Assembly (NCBI RefSeq): GCF_017591435.1
Contig: NC_059268.1
Coordinates: 12,539,184 to 12,603,183, forward strand
DNA from: Portunus trituberculatus
Lineage: Eukaryota; Arthropoda; Malacostraca; Decapoda; Portunidae
Direction of reading: 5' to 3'
Length of the DNA: 64,000 nt
Shown: piece after piece, positions 1-16,463 of the stretch
Numbering within the stretch: position 1 is the first letter of the stretch
Layout of the letters: every line of letters starts with the position of its first letter
Notes under the pieces: model-generated
The model's database searches: none
The model's input: only the letters and a program-made list of their open reading frames with translations
What the model was told of the DNA's origin: nothing
Made by a program: the position numbers and the translations under genes

Positions 1-1439
1 GTTTAATTTCCAAGCCGGGAACGCCAGTAATAATACATAAGGGGTGGCAGCGTGAAGGTATCAGTGGATTACTATTTATTTCATTCACCTCTTGACATAA
101 CCATAATTATTCAACTGTTTAATTACTGATGCAGGCCTTGTGTCCGTCCATTTATACACTAACCTGGCTGCATAAGTTAGAAGTCTGTCATTTCGAGTTA
201 CTGCTATAATAATTCTCACGGTATGGAAGAAGCGTGGGTGTGTTAATCAGGCTGTCATGTTCAGTTAACACGAACACATAGACATGGTCATTATATAGTT
301 CGGTATTTCTGTAATTTCTACTGAACAAATGAAACACTTCGAGGTATCATACTAATAGGAAATCCCAGTAAACCATTATAATACACACGATTTGGGATAG
401 AATTGTGAAACTCCAGCAACAAAGTGTATAAATGAACATTCTTATATCTAACTTGCAACGTCTATGGGAAAGACAACACGTCACCTTACCAGTACATATG
501 AGAACCTAACATAAGCATGAAGGACACTGCAAAAGTCTGGTTGGTCTACACGGGGCAGCTCCTATACTGACCATGAACGTTCCCTCTTGCCAACCTTCCT
601 ATTACCACCTACCTATCTTCCCAATTCATATAATCTAACCTTCTAGAAACTAAATAGCGTGTTGGCTCCACGTGACAGGTAAGCTTCGTATGCTCTAATC
701 ACATCTGTTCATCTTCTCTTAACGATTGTTCCATAATTTTTATGATAATTTACTTATATTTATCAGCTTCATGTAATTTTCCACGCAACATTATGGATAA
801 AAAAAGGTATTGCTTCTCATCCGAGTCATGACCTTCAGCTTCACACTACTTTAATTTGCATCACAAAGTTACACCTTGTCAACAGTTCACTCAGTCGTGC
901 TCCCGCCACGTGCTCGTCTCCACTGTCTGAAGCATCGTACCCTTTTCCCGGAACGTTCGTCTTGGGTTCACTGGAGCACGCTGGGAATCATGTACTACGT
1001 TCGTTCTCTTGATATCTGCTTATCATTTCACTGTTGCTTGACTTTGCTACAACTTCTATACATTTTTTGTATTATATGTGATCTCTTCAATGACTTTGTT
1101 GGCTGAAAATATAAAACTAACGGCGTATTCTGTCTTTTACGTGCGTTCTTGCAGAAAAAAATCTACTATATTTGCTATATTTTTAAGAATACCATTGTTT
1201 CTCTTCTCTATTTTTTGTAATATGCTTTTTTCAATAATTTAATGCCTGAACAATAGAAAGCCAACCTCCTATTCTGTCTTTTACGTGTGTCCATGCAGAT
1301 AACTTTACATTATAGCTATGGAAATGTAAAATATAATATAGTTTCTCTACCATTTATATAGTATTAATAAAAGAAAGACGCACGTTTGATATCCATCCTG
1401 CTTGGTGATTCAACATACACAAGAGCATGAGTTAGTCAA

Positions 1440-1545
1440 CCTCGCATCGGATCGCCTACGTCTGGATTTGAACCCAGAACGATGCTTTGTAATTAGTGTC
1501 ATAACCGCCACTCAAGACAAATGCTTCCTGAACGTGCGTGGTCTG
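1440..1545 (-). mobile_element. tRNA-like remnant (possible old SINE)
   Basis: The minus strand shows a B-box-like sequence GGGTTCAAATCC with a short stem around it (TCTGG ... CCAGA). About 40 nt upstream lies an A-box-like GTGGCGGTTATGAC. The spacing fits a decayed tRNA. No matching second copy is seen in the window. Confidence 0.35.
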
Positions 1546-1788
1546 TGTGATGCCTTTGTTATCTTCACATTCCCTGCTTCCAAGAGGCTGTGTGGCTGGA
1601 AGGCGCGCAAGCTTGAATAATTCTAAACTGAGTTCGAAAGCCACATATCTTTTATTCATGTATTTTATGGTCTTGTTTTATAATATCATAGTTTAGAAAA
1701 TGAGAAGATTGACACAGCCACAGGAAAGACATATTATGATATTTATGTTTATCTTCCCTATGAAAATGTTGATGGCGCGCTCGCTCAC

Positions 1789-1789
1789 G

Positions 1790-1844
<55 letters not shown>
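1789..1844. repeat. (GC)n(AC)n microsatellite
   Basis: A 10-bp GC alternation runs into 46 bp of AC. Confidence 0.97.
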
Positions 1845-1846
<2 letters not shown>

Positions 1847-2073
1847 ATTTTTCGGAACATCTCGCATATATCTCTGCGGGCGGATTCTTGTCATTATATT
1901 ATTTGAATAAGTCATGTTTACAAACCATTCTAATGGATAATGAGTAAAATAGTTGTGATTCCAGATGCGAACAACCGGGAAAGCTTCTCCTTAGGCGAAG
2001 AGCGTCATACACATTTACTATCTATTATAAACAATGTTTAGAACAACTTGGGAAAGCTGTTAATGCCTCATGA

Positions 2074-2075
<2 letters not shown>

Positions 2076-2113
<38 letters not shown>
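2076..2113. repeat. (GT)n microsatellite
   Basis: A pure GT tract of 38 bp with no SINE. Confidence 0.97.
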
Positions 2114-2115
<2 letters not shown>

Positions 2116-2546
2116 CGAGAAATGTTGACGAAATAATATTTTCGTTTTCTTTATTGAATTTCTATCATTAGCATCGCTTTTTGTAACGCTACCTGCTTCC
2201 CACTGTCTGTGTGTCCAACACAGATTCGCCGCCGCCGTAACAGTAGCCGCATGAAGACGTCTCTGGTGCTTGAAACAAGCAGCTCATTATCGTACCTTCA
2301 ATGATGAACGACCGCTTAGTCGAGGCGTCGTGAGTGTGTAGCGCATTGTTACTAGTACTGCAGTGTTACCAACCTCCCTTGAGGTGTTAGTTTTTTAGGC
2401 TCCACATGTGCGACATGTCAACTATTGGCTCACAATTTCAGGGTTAACAAACTTTATATTACGTAGAGTTGAAATGTCATCAACCGTCACACCGAAACAC
2501 CGAAAACAGTAAACGAGCCAGCTGATTCCATAAAGCGATCGATCTT

Positions 2547-2648
<102 letters not shown>

Positions 2649-4466
2649 CAAAGCATTCAAGATTTGCAGGGCGTGCTGCCTCAGAATTTCTAACTAGCTT
2701 GAAAATTAACAGAAAAGATTTAGAGAATGATCCACACCAACTGTTCTGTTTCCCCAACTCCTTATTTACTGTACAGCGGCAAATTTCCACAAAATGAACT
2801 CTGACATCAGCCTTGGTAAGGAGCAACACGGTGCGGCGCTGGTCTCGGAACACTGTTGATGACGTGCTACATTCTGACGACTGACTGTCCTCGAGCGTGT
2901 GACTGTCAGCGTGCCTACACTAGGGCAAAAATACCTCCCATAAAACTGTTATAGAGACGTGGCTATTTCTCTTGTAAGAAAAGAGCAGAGGATAACAAAA
3001 AAAGTATCGCATCAGCATCCTCTGAGCACTACTCGATCCTCGCCTCCCTATCACTGGTGCTAACAAGGCACAGCGCCTCCACACTACGTCAAAACACAAA
3101 GTCATTTGATAAGGAAAAAATGTGAACTCGTTACTCGCACGACAGTCGATCATTCACACATACAAAAATTCAGTGTATTGCTAAGGATGAAAAAATTGAA
3201 TAAAAATATGCCATCTGGTATTCCTTAAATATATTTATGTTCCGTCGTGTGCTACAAGTCTCCGTGTGGGTGGCCGTGGGGTGTGGGGCGGTGCGGGCAG
3301 GAGGGGGCACGGGCGGGTGAGGGGAGGTCAGGCGTGCACCTTTGCCATGCAACCATGCAATCACGCGCACACGCACACACGCACGCACGCACAAACAGAG
3401 CTACCACGGCATGCATCGTGCAGTTTACTACATGCTAAAGGCAGCTGATCATCTGTCTAGGGCTCGGAAAGGAGGCGAACCTCTAGGTCACTAAACCAAA
3501 ACTCTCTATCTTGTCTTAAAACTGAGAGACTTAATTCAAGTGCTCAGTGCTAGTAACTGTAACAGGGTGTTTCTACTACTGTGTTCTACGTGTTTGTACT
3601 GTACATGTAGGTAAAAATGTTACTTTGAAATTTCTCCTTACGAAAAATTTTCTCGATAAAAAATGGCTTGCATAATTTTTGCCTATCATCTAGCGAGGTA
3701 TGACAGATGGTCAACTTGTAAATTTTCTTATTAATGTGACAATCCCACACACCAAGGAGCCGCCCCCGCCAACCGCCACCTGCCGCACAGCCCGGGACGC
3801 TCGGCCCCGGGCACTACTGTACTCGTGCCTTCCTGAGGGAGAGCGCGAGGAAAGTTCTCTTTCTTCTTGACTGAATTTTCTTTCTTTGTGACTTATGTGT
3901 GAATCAGTAAATGTGAGTGGAAAGTTTGGCTTCATTAAAATGATCTTTTATGTAGTGTCTGAAAGTGTCCCTTCCACTGCCAAGCACGGTGTACGACTCA
4001 GCCCTCGGCCACAGTCCAGTGCTGTTCATCGCGTAGGGAGTTGTCGTTTCACTTTATCAATTATCATTCCTGAATAATTAACAATAGAACAAATAGAATC
4101 ACTAAAGACATCTGCAGGTATTACGTATTTTTAATGTCCTCCCGCGGGAATACCTTCACTAATAACACACCAAATGTATTGTGTATCATTGATAATATGT
4201 AGTCAATTCAATCTTTGAAAAACTAAGTTTCCTCTAAATTTTGATTTGAATAATGTTTTTTTTTTAAATACTGGTGATTCTAATTACATTAAACTATGTT
4301 GTATTTGCAGGCTGTGCCACGTGGTGCCAAACAAATGCCAAAATTTATGTTAAGTGTGGGCGTGATGGCGGGGTGGCGGCGGCCCCTGGGAGGGCGGGGC
4401 GCGAGAGCGGGCAGGGCGGGACCAAAACACTGTCATGCAGGCGAGAGGTGACATGCGGATACTTAC

Positions 4467-4565
4467 CTTCTTGCAATACTGGCACTGGTAGGCTCCGCGG
4501 CCCTCGTGTTGCTCGGCTGCGTGCCTCATGATGTTCTCCTTGCCTAGTACCGCCAGCCCGCACAC
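4467..4565 (-). CDS. PRDM-family gene, internal exon E (finger 2 and start of finger 3)
   Basis: This 99-nt exon encodes 33 codons in phase 0. The acceptor is CCCCAG at 4566 and the donor AAG|GTAAGT at 4466. With exon D it completes finger 2: CKVC-x12-H-x4-H (ending RHAAEQH). It then starts finger 3 with YQCQYCKK (C-x2-C). The donor is a perfect consensus, so the gene continues left; the His half of finger 3 and any later fingers must be in further exons. I could not find them between 1 and 4466, so they probably lie outside the window. The reading frame closes soon after the donor, in agreement with an exon boundary. Confidence 0.85.
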
Positions 4566-5011
4566 CTGGGGAGGGGAGAGGCTCACTGCCTTGGGGACAA
4601 CACGGAGCAGAGGGGTGGCAGGTCGACGCCATTGACTTGACGGAGGAGAAACCAGATACAGTGTTGCCATGGCTAGCAGTACATGTGGTATAATTAGGTG
4701 AATAAGATCATGGAGTATGCAATGCAAACTAAACATCTTGTGGACCAAGTATGATGTGGATAACGGACACAAACTACTCCATAAAAAATGATGTACTGTA
4801 ATGGTAATGCATCACGTGAGTTGTAAATATCAAAATGGGTTACAGTGTTTAAATACCTGTGTGCATCAAAAGAAAAATCAGGCATATTAAAAATAATTGT
4901 GTGCATTTCGCTATAAATTGATTATTAATCTAGCTACATTAATATTTCAATCTATACATTTACCTGTAGATTTCTATCCTTACAATACTTATCTTTATTA
5001 AGTGATAATCG

Positions 5012-5015
<4 letters not shown>

Positions 5016-5046
<31 letters not shown>
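5016..5046. repeat. (GT)n left flank of SINE copy 1
   Basis: 31 bp of GT directly touching the SINE body end. Confidence 0.97.
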
Positions 5047-5444
<398 letters not shown>

Positions 5445-5536
5445 TGCACTGAAGCTGCCTGGTCCTCGTGGCAGTCTGGTGCTGGGCGGGGCGAGTGGCG
5501 GGGTCAGGGCGGAAAGGGGGGGGGAGAGGCACCTAC

Positions 5537-5646
5537 CTTACAGTGGTACTTGCGGATGGTGAGGGAGTAGTTGGGGTCATGAAAGACTGAACAGTGCATC
5601 CGGTAGTAGAGGGGGTGGGAGAACTTCATGTTGCAGCCGCCACAGT
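5537..5646 (-). CDS. PRDM-family gene, internal exon D (C2H2 zinc finger 1)
   Basis: This 110-nt exon has acceptor CTTACAG at 5647 and donor TGTAAG|GTAGGT at 5536. The phase 1 entry joins exon C (A + AC = Asn), so the two can splice directly across a 26.5-kb intron, although a missed phase 1-1 exon between them cannot be excluded. It encodes a full C2H2 finger, C-x2-C-x12-H-x4-H (CGGCNMKF ... RMHCSVFH), then a linker of about 12 residues and the first Cys pair half of finger 2 (YHCK). C2H2 fingers bind DNA, and PR plus C2H2 arrays define the PRDM family. The exon sits between a GT microsatellite carrying a SINE on its downstream side and unique sequence upstream. Confidence 0.85.
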
Positions 5647-6611
5647 CTGTAAGGAAGCCAGGCGTTAGTTATGGACCTTATTTTCCCTTTATGGTGTTAC
5701 AGAGTATGGTTGACATGCAGGTGTGGCGGGACCAACCTTGGAGCTCTGTGAGAATAATTCGGAAGCCTTCATTAGTAAACAATTGGGATCATGAGTATAA
5801 TTTTTTTTGGTTATTACTCCGAAATCAATTTGCGGACGATGATATTACCCACATACAGTATTAGTTCCATTTTTTTCTTGCTTTATATATTGAGTAGGAG
5901 TGAAAACATGGCATCGAATTGTATAAAATATTAATACAATTTCGATATATATACTCATTAAGTCGTCATTATCCACAAATATGATTTTTTACTGTATTTG
6001 TGGCGATCTACCAAGCCTTCTAATCCTCGGGGTATAATGAAGCTGTACCAAACATCACGAAAAAAAAAGACATGATACTTTTCTGAACGTGTAGGAGAAA
6101 ACAAACGAACAGCTATGTGGATACATCCTATTACTTTTACTGGTTCCCTTTGCGTGTGAAGGAAGCTGACTGACGACACACGAAAACAGTGGGGAAAAAG
6201 CTGGCTCAATTCCCGCTCTCTCCCCCTAAAAAAGTTAGGAGTTTCAAAACTGAGTGCTAATAATTCAACGTCGAGACGCTTCACATGTTATTCTAATTTG
6301 TCAGCGCACGCAGAAAAAAAGATAAAAAGGATGAAAAAAAAAAAAAAACACATACTCATATATCGGATACCCTGAATATATCTCAACTCATACATCTGTT
6401 TGTAATCCTGCACAGCATTTGCCCTCGCCCTGGTCAGGTTTGATGCACCGTGAACCGTGGTGATCTATCCTGTCCTGACCAATGCTTCCCGTCCGTGAAT
6501 TCGGATGAATATCAATGTCTGGAAAAACAAAGCTGCCAAAGACCAATTTATCAACCAGTTCACATTCACATTCGAAGCGAATAAAAAAAAGCCCGCTATT
6601 TACCATCTGGG

Positions 6612-6612
<1 letters not shown>

Positions 6613-6676
<64 letters not shown>
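6613..6676. repeat. (GT)n microsatellite
   Basis: 64 bp of pure GT without a SINE. Confidence 0.97.
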
Positions 6677-6677
<1 letters not shown>

Positions 6678-7568
6678 CGTTACATGTACTTCCCTAAGGT
6701 ACTACTGGCCAGCAGTCTACAGAGTTATCCCGTTACCAATGATGCAGCACAGATTTCCTTCCACTCACAAGACTTTGCCGTTCTTATAAGTTAATTCAAG
6801 TAAGCTCTGAGTTATACGAGTACCACGTCATGAGATTAGGTGAGCAGAGGCGGAGTGTAAATAAGAATAAACGCTGTGATGGAATTAGAGGCGGCGTCGT
6901 GAATTATGAAGTATACACGTGTTTCCTCATGGTACAGCAAAGATGTGAGGAAGGACGGTGGGAAACTAATACAAAAGGAAGAGAAGAATACAGCAACAGA
7001 CCAATTGGCCCTTACGAGACTATAGATCTACTCTAATACACGAGAATTTGGTAAATTCTCGACTTCTCCAATTGTGATTTTCTTTTATTTTTTCACTTAT
7101 TCTTCTCAGTAACCTGTGTTTGCAAGCCCAGTCTCTCCTAACACAAGTACTCTAGGCCTAAACAAAGGAGGAAGGAATGTTAAAATATAGATTCCCTAAG
7201 CATGAGAAGTCTGGAGAGGCACGAATTTACTGATTCCTATTGATCCTCTGACAACAAGACTTCATTCTTCTTTCTTCTTCATCCAGCTCCTTCCCTAGCG
7301 CAGAGTGGCAGACGCAATGGTAGTAAGTGTTCCTGCCTTGCATCTGGCGGGAGCACTGGAGGGCTGATGGCAAGTTATGTTCTCCTAAAACCAACGTAAA
7401 CCAAGACCAGTCTTCGTCAGCCGCCACCCTGTGGGCACAAAGCTTCGGGCGACAGGGCGGTCCATAGTTTAGCGGAGGGCGGGCCCCCTCAGGCCAACTC
7501 CGCCAAAAATACAGATCCAAAATAGCTAGGTATAACTTTAATACTGTGACAGAGAGCAGGAGTGGAGT

Positions 7569-7601
7569 CTGTCTGTCTGTCAGTCAGTCAGTCTGTCTGC
7601 T

Positions 7602-7642
<41 letters not shown>
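7569..7642. repeat. (GTCT)n and (CT)n microsatellite
   Basis: GTCT/CAGT quartets followed by 39 bp of CT. Confidence 0.95.
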
Positions 7643-7646
<4 letters not shown>

Positions 7647-7760
7647 AACTTGTCCTGGGAACGTTGCAGGTGGCAGTCTTTTCCTACGGCCAGTATTCAT
7701 TCTACAAGGCCGTCAATACGAGTTTAACATATGTACATTTAACATACGATGATCAATCAG

Positions 7761-7762
7761 CG

Positions 7763-7825
<63 letters not shown>
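7761..7825. repeat. (GC)n(CA)n microsatellite
   Basis: A 10-bp CG alternation runs into 55 bp of CA; the same compound form as at 1789 and 33729. Confidence 0.97.
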
Positions 7826-7828
<3 letters not shown>

Positions 7829-8318
7829 ATAATTCTTAGTTTATAAATGGAGGTTTCCTTTCGCCATGACTTGTGCCCATGATAATAAACAGACTTGACT
7901 AAAAAAATCTCGATCTTTCATCTAGACAAGTTAACGTTTCCGGAATGCTTCAGTAAAAAAACAGATCGTGATTCACTGAAAAATTCAAGTTATACCTTTA
8001 CTTGGCAAGTTTATTCAATTCTACATAAATGTTCGTGGTGATTCAGAATTTTTTGCATTATCATACATCCTCAAAATTGCGAATTATAAAATGAAGACGG
8101 TCTCCTAACTTTCCCTCAAAGTGAATATGCACAGCATAAACTCGTGGAAGTCTCCGCCGGCACTCAAAAGAAAATAATTATTTTCTAAACTCAACAAAAT
8201 TTCAGCTTTCCTTAAAGAAAACTCCAAGTTTTACTGGCGCCCAACATTACTTACAACCTGACTTTTAATGACCTTGAAAACATTCAAAATTCCTCTGACT
8301 TTCCACCGACCGTGGGAA

Positions 8319-8739
<421 letters not shown>

Positions 8740-8795
<56 letters not shown>
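8740..8795. repeat. (GT)n right flank of SINE copy 2
   Basis: 56 bp of GT replacing the missing acceptor stem of the SINE head. Confidence 0.97.
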
Positions 8796-8797
<2 letters not shown>

Positions 8798-9716
8798 GAT
8801 ATCAGCAGTCAGCAGGTGAATGTGTGCCAGCAGGTGTATGGTAGGATAACTGAAAATTGATTTACTGGTGCCACCTGTTTGAACTTGGCGACAAAAAAGA
8901 AGAGTGCAGGCAAGTCGAAGATTAACGCATTTCAGTCCCGCCACCAGATTGTAAATCCAATCACAATTGATTTTGGACAGTGAAGCATTTCCAGGGCGCG
9001 GGACAAGCACCCAAGGCGTCCTGTCATGTCTAGCCTGCCTCCCGCCCCAAGCTGTTATGTGAAAACTTTACCGATATCTACATTCAAATGTTGGAAAAGA
9101 AACACTTACAGAGAAAACTTTCTTTCCTTCTCTTCTCTTAATGAACTCTCTTCGAGCGATGCACTTCCCTGGCTGGGCTCATGCTCAGCCACACAGGCGA
9201 GCCAGACAGTGCGTGCAGTGGTGGTAGGGCTGACCCGCCGCGCCCGGCCTGTATTATGCTCACGGCTGACCTTCCACCAACAAGAATAACGGTCATTCTT
9301 CAGGTTGCTCCATTTCTCTCCGTGATACGGTTTCGTCAGCACAATGAAGCTGCTGTTGCCTCAATTTCTGCCTGAACGTCACTTCTCGAGGCAGGCGATG
9401 CATTCATTGTTCCCATCCACACTCACATTAACTCAACACAAAGGCATGTTGCGTCCACTGAACGTCTTAGCTCTACATTTCAATATCTAATAACATTGCA
9501 CAATGCAGGTCATGCCTAGTGTCAGTGTGTGACGTTATCGTTATCATCATATTATCATCATCATAGTTTATATTGTAATAGCAAGTTCATCTGCCAGTTT
9601 GTCTGTTGAGGGTGATGTTTATCCAGGTCCCCAGAATGAAATGACAAACATCGTGCATTCATTACTCTCGGATTTCCCACAGGTTAAGGCGTGCCGGAAC
9701 TCAATGAAACAAAGTG

Positions 9717-9720
<4 letters not shown>

Positions 9721-9792
<72 letters not shown>
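9721..9792. repeat. (TA)n microsatellite
   Basis: 72 bp of TA. Confidence 0.97.
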
Positions 9793-9795
<3 letters not shown>

Positions 9796-11137
9796 CAAAT
9801 ACCTTTAGTCATTCTACAGAGAAGACAAGTACACACTCCGTCGTTCTCATCTCATCATGATCATTGTATACAAGGCAAAATATTTAATGTGAAGTAAAGT
9901 GTGTACATTTATTTCTTTATCTTCCAGGGAGCTTTTTACTCATTTATGTAAATATGTATTTAATTCATATTTGCAATCGTTTCCTCATTATTTTTCTTTA
10001 TACAAGCGATAAGACATTCACATCAATTACTATTCATAGATAAATGTTTGCATTAAGTTGCTACACAGTTTAGGTAAAGACTATTATCATGATACGAACA
10101 TGGCAATTTTACCGGCCATCTTGTCACTCAGCGGCGCCTCGGTCCCGGCCACGGCGGGGAGCGGACACCAGCCACGGCACGTCACCAATTTTTTTTTCTT
10201 TCTTCTTTTTTGCAGCACCACTGAATTTTTCAGCAGACAGATATCTCGGGACACCTGCTGCAGGACACAAACGAGGCATGGCGTCTATTAGCAAAGCTCA
10301 TAAAAGTCATGACGCCTGTTCTCATTCCCCGTGTGTTTAATGGTGATTGCAGCCACGCCGGAGCCAGGACGCGCCAGGCGGCTTTTCAAAAAATTGCTAT
10401 TGAATTTGGTGCGTCCTCCCGGAACGGCTCGCCTGTCTCTGAATTATTCCAAACATTAATTTCTGAATTACTTTTTGGCCGCTTCTTAACTTGCTCCTCA
10501 CTGATCGACTCCACTTGCGTGTTTTATTCATAACTCACAACGAACTGATTACACGCAGAGCTGGTCTTTCAGTCTGATGCCTTCCATCCAATCTCATTAC
10601 GTCTTTTTTGCCCTCAGTTTTACGATATCTATTCAGCTTTTGTTCCTGATCTCACTAATTATATTAACTAATCTTAGGAGTCTTATTTCCATTGGGTATA
10701 ATTATGCTTTCTACATTAGTATTAAACATTATATGGTTTTGCTCTTATTAATTCTTAGACCTCCTTTAAGCCATTCTCAGATAAAAGCAGTGATACTTAC
10801 GACTTCCCTACGCTTCCTAAGATGCTGCTGATATTGCCTGAAATTACTAGGTGATTTGAGAATTATTTTGTTTAATATAGTTTTCTAGTCAAGCTTCTGA
10901 TACCAATACCTCCAAGATGCAGTGCACATCAAACTCTTTTCGTGTAATCTGATCACTATTCTAAGATTGGAAGGAGTCTGCTGTTTGGAATGCACTGCTC
11001 ACATGAACTAAAACTGCCTCTTGTGAGTGTACTGGATCGAACACCTTGTTATACACATGTCTTGGTGCCAGTGCTAATATAAGGTATTTGTCAGGTATTT
11101 GTAAGGTACTGGTTCTGTTGGTAAGCTGCTTAATGTA

Positions 11138-11175
11138 AGTGTGTGTGTGTGTGTGTGTGTGTTTTTTTTTTTTTT
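11138..11175. repeat. (GT)n and T14 left flank of SINE copy 3
   Basis: GT tract followed by 14 T next to the SINE body end. Confidence 0.96.
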
Positions 11176-11585
<410 letters not shown>

Positions 11586-12311
11586 GGCGATTTTGGGTTG
11601 ATCGGTGAATGCTTCAAATCTTCTCTCTGTCCGTGAGGTTGGTGTGGCTCTAAAGGTTTGGTTTCCGGTTGTACGTGTTTGTAAATGCTTGCCCGGTTCT
11701 ACAACTTGTTCTATTTTCATTTCAACGAACAAATGCATTTAGAACACTTTTCCGATAGCACGCACTATGGATCGTGAAGAGATTTTCGTTGTAGTCTAGG
11801 TATCTTTCGAACATTTATTCTTTCCTCTGTTACTCATCGATGCGTGTTGAGTGAACGGAACTATGTATTACATCTTTGAATTCACGAGGCATTTCACGGC
11901 CGAGTGAAGTCATTGTGGAGATTGCGCTTGTTAAGTGAGTGGATGTCAGCTTCACTTGATGGCGTGGTGCAGATGGACGAGTACGGAAGGCGACAACTTG
12001 ATGGTCGCGTCGGACAACTTCTCTATGCAGCAGTTTCGCAACGCTCGTGCATTTGCCGCTGTGACGAAACCAACTGCTCTATGAATTCGAAATTCTGTCT
12101 GACTAAGCTCTTACACAAAGGCAGAGTTGCGCTTTTATTTTCGCCACAAAAAATTACGATAAACAAAACCCAGAATCCGATTGGCTTTACTTGCTGCCTC
12201 GATGCATTGTTGGCAAAATTTAAGGTTACTGGTGATCGTAATTCTTGCCACTCTGATGCTTGCCAGAATGGACTTCACTCCACACTTTCGCCTACGCTAC
12301 GCTTGCATGCA

Positions 12312-12864
<553 letters not shown>

Positions 12865-15240
12865 GAATTACACTGCCGTCCTCTCATCAGATATAAAACA
12901 ATATAGTACGTACAACATGGCTCACATATAACGTAAAACTTCCTTGGCCATGAATCTTTAGGTCTTCACCAGGTATAAAATATTACCAAGAGTAACTTTA
13001 GGGGTTACGTTCAGCTCATGACATCACGTTCCTTTCCCAACCAGCCAAACGACAGCATGCACAACTTATACAACATAATGTGTTCACTACACTAACCTTA
13101 CCCGCCATACATCTTTGCATAACATTTCATTCTTGGGTTCACTGTTTCCCACTATAAGTTTATTAAAGTCTTCTGCTCTATCGCTCCATTGTGGCAATTT
13201 GAACCAGCGATACAAAAGTGTCATGGAAATAGCAAGACCTGAAGCTGCAATACACAGGCTCCACGTGGGGGTGACGCTGCTTCCATGGCGGAGGCCCTTC
13301 TGCTTGTGTCCACCGCATTAGGAACGTAATTGTCTCTGGAATGGAGGACGATGAAGGTCTGACTCAGCCGTGTCCTCGTGTCATCCAAGTAAGTGGGTCA
13401 CAGGGATGCTATCGCTTCTTGCCTGTAAATTTGCTATTTCTGTTCGATATACAGCTGTTATATAAATGCATGTACGTATATATATAGCATGTACTAACTT
13501 GGTATGCAATTATCTATTTTCACTGCCAAACTACTACCCATTCTATTCTCACGGTTTCTGGCATATAGGTGAATGCACTTCTGTTTTTCTAAGACTTTTT
13601 TTTCTGACAATTTCTTATCGCGTCTTCCACTCAGACTTCGACTCAAAATTCAAAGTTAGAGGATTTTGTATTTTCTTGCTTCCATTCCTCTCTGACTTCT
13701 TTGCTCCACTTTCATGTTTCTACTCTGTCATGATTTTGCGCCCTTTCTGACAATAATTTTTTTTGAAAGCCTTGATGAGGTCTTCCATTGTCCCTCCACA
13801 CTGTAATCCTTTGCTTATACATTGGTCAAAGTTCTCCCTCGTGTGTTCATTCAGCTTTTTCGAAAAAAACATGCGGTCTGATCCCTAAAACAACCACATT
13901 ATAGATCTAATATTATACTTTTGTAGAAGGAGAGTAACAAAAGGCTTCCCTCGATGATTCACAATCTCAGTGTCCTTCGACGAAAACCCTGTAAAAGTTA
14001 TGCAGGTGGTGACTTCCTAGCTCAGCCGAGTCTTGCCCTTCTCTTCTTCTGTTTTCTTAGAGAGGTATGGCAGTCTGGCAGGAATCTTTAGTTTTTTCCC
14101 TCCCCAAAAATATCGTCCACCAAACTTTATCCTTCTCTTTACTCTTGGCCGATCTATTTCTGCCACACAAGACGTTACTATATTTTCTTGTCCTCTAAAT
14201 CCAGCGGTAGGAGAGACGCCGCAGCGTGCTCCTCTGTCACACTTTCTCCGTTGATACTTAGCTTTCTATTTTTAGACGAAAAACTTTTGCTGATATACTC
14301 TGAAATGTTATGAATTATACAGGATGCTGATACTTTTTGCCGAGTAATTTCATATTCAGCAGATGGCATTAGTACATTTAAAGGAGCACAAAGAAAAAAA
14401 CTAGCATCAGCAAACCTGTTGCCCTTTAAAGGCTGTTGATACATACTACACTAGATCAAATGATGTAGGAAGGTAAAAGTAACTCTAGAGATCAACAATA
14501 AAGTATTCATGTTTTTTCCATCTCAAGTAATAATGGATTGAGACGGTGCGCGCCTCCTCGTCAATTATTCCTCCTTACCAACATGCTGACGCCATCCAGG
14601 GAAGTGATCCATCGCTGTACGCCTCGCTGCTGCTGTGCGCGGCCTTCTGCCTACAACATTATTAACCACAGTACACCTGGAAGCGATTAATTTCCTCTTA
14701 TCACGTCCTTACATTGACGAAGTGTCTAAAAGTCCCTAATCTCTCACGGTTCGCTTCACTATCATCTATAACTTTAGTCTTTTGGTGCTTCTTACTACAA
14801 CTTTTTCACAATCACTGCTCTGTGCGACTCTCTTCATGGCTGTCTCACTTCACTTCTCCCACGCTGGACAACAGTTACCGTTTCTGCTTCTGTTATTCAT
14901 CCTTCAGGTACAAAGATTAACAAGATTAACCAGGAGACACATTCACAAATACTTTAACATCTCCAATACTTCAACAGGCTGTAGTGTCTAGATAATACGC
15001 TGGAGCTCAAGGTTAGTGTATTTGTCCACATTCAGAGATGGAAGGAGAAAATTTCAAAAGGAATCATCACAAGCCGGGCAAAACAGACACGCCATTACTG
15101 TAAATACCAACCTGAACAAATAAATAAAGATATGAATAAATAAAGAAATAAAGCATGTATATAAATGAAAATTCAATTAGTCTGCAATACGAAAAAAGAA
15201 AGAAAACTAAATAAAAAAAGGTATTTCTCAATATGTGTGC

Positions 15241-15597
<357 letters not shown>

Positions 15598-15751
15598 CAC
15601 AAGCCACCTAAACAGTCTTGTTCGTGAATGTTAAGCAAGAAACACGAACAACATCAGAGTTGTGGCAGACTACAGATCCTCTTTCTCCTTCTATTCTCTT
15701 CGTTTACCTCCCGTTCCTCCTCCCTGATTAAACACTCCACCCCACTACACA

Positions 15752-15754
<3 letters not shown>

Positions 15755-15820
<66 letters not shown>

Positions 15821-15954
15821 CCCCTTAGGACGTGACCAACATCCTTCACGCTGAGCAACGCTACAATAACCCCAGCGTGTGTTTACAAAGAGGAACCTTT
15901 CGAGAGATGCTGCTGGGTTACTGCCTCTCCTATCCCTCCTTCTGCTCCTCCTCC

Positions 15955-15985
<31 letters not shown>

Positions 15986-15994
15986 GCGTACGGG

Positions 15995-16073
<79 letters not shown>
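15755..16073. repeat. (AC)n ... (CA)n(GA)n cluster
   Basis: AC at 15755-15818, CA at 15956-15985, GA at 15997-16073; about 130 bp of unique sequence lies between the first two. Confidence 0.96.
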
Positions 16074-16075
<2 letters not shown>

Positions 16076-16167
16076 GACAGTAGCAAGGACCGCCCTACAG
16101 CGAGCTTGATCAATACTTGCCTCACCTTCCCTCCGTCCCTCCTCCCCTCCACACCCCACGCCAACTT

Positions 16168-16233
16168 TCCTCCTCCTCCTCCTCCTCCTCCTCCTCCTCC
16201 TCCTCCTCCTCCTCCTCCTCCTCCTCCTCCTCC
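16168..16233. repeat. (CTC)n trinucleotide repeat
   Basis: 66 bp of pure CTC. Confidence 0.97.
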
Positions 16234-16364
16234 CTCTCTCTCCCCTCCAGCAACGCTACAACTGAGGACGATAGTAGCTGCTGCCGCTGCGTGGTTGAAA
16301 ATCTGTGTGTTCGCGTGCTTACGTATTTATGTATGCGTGTACGCTTGCGTCATTAAAGTGTGTG

Positions 16365-16369
<5 letters not shown>

Positions 16370-16461
<92 letters not shown>
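16370..16461. repeat. (TG)n microsatellite
   Basis: 92 bp of TG. Confidence 0.97.
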
Positions 16462-16463
<2 letters not shown>
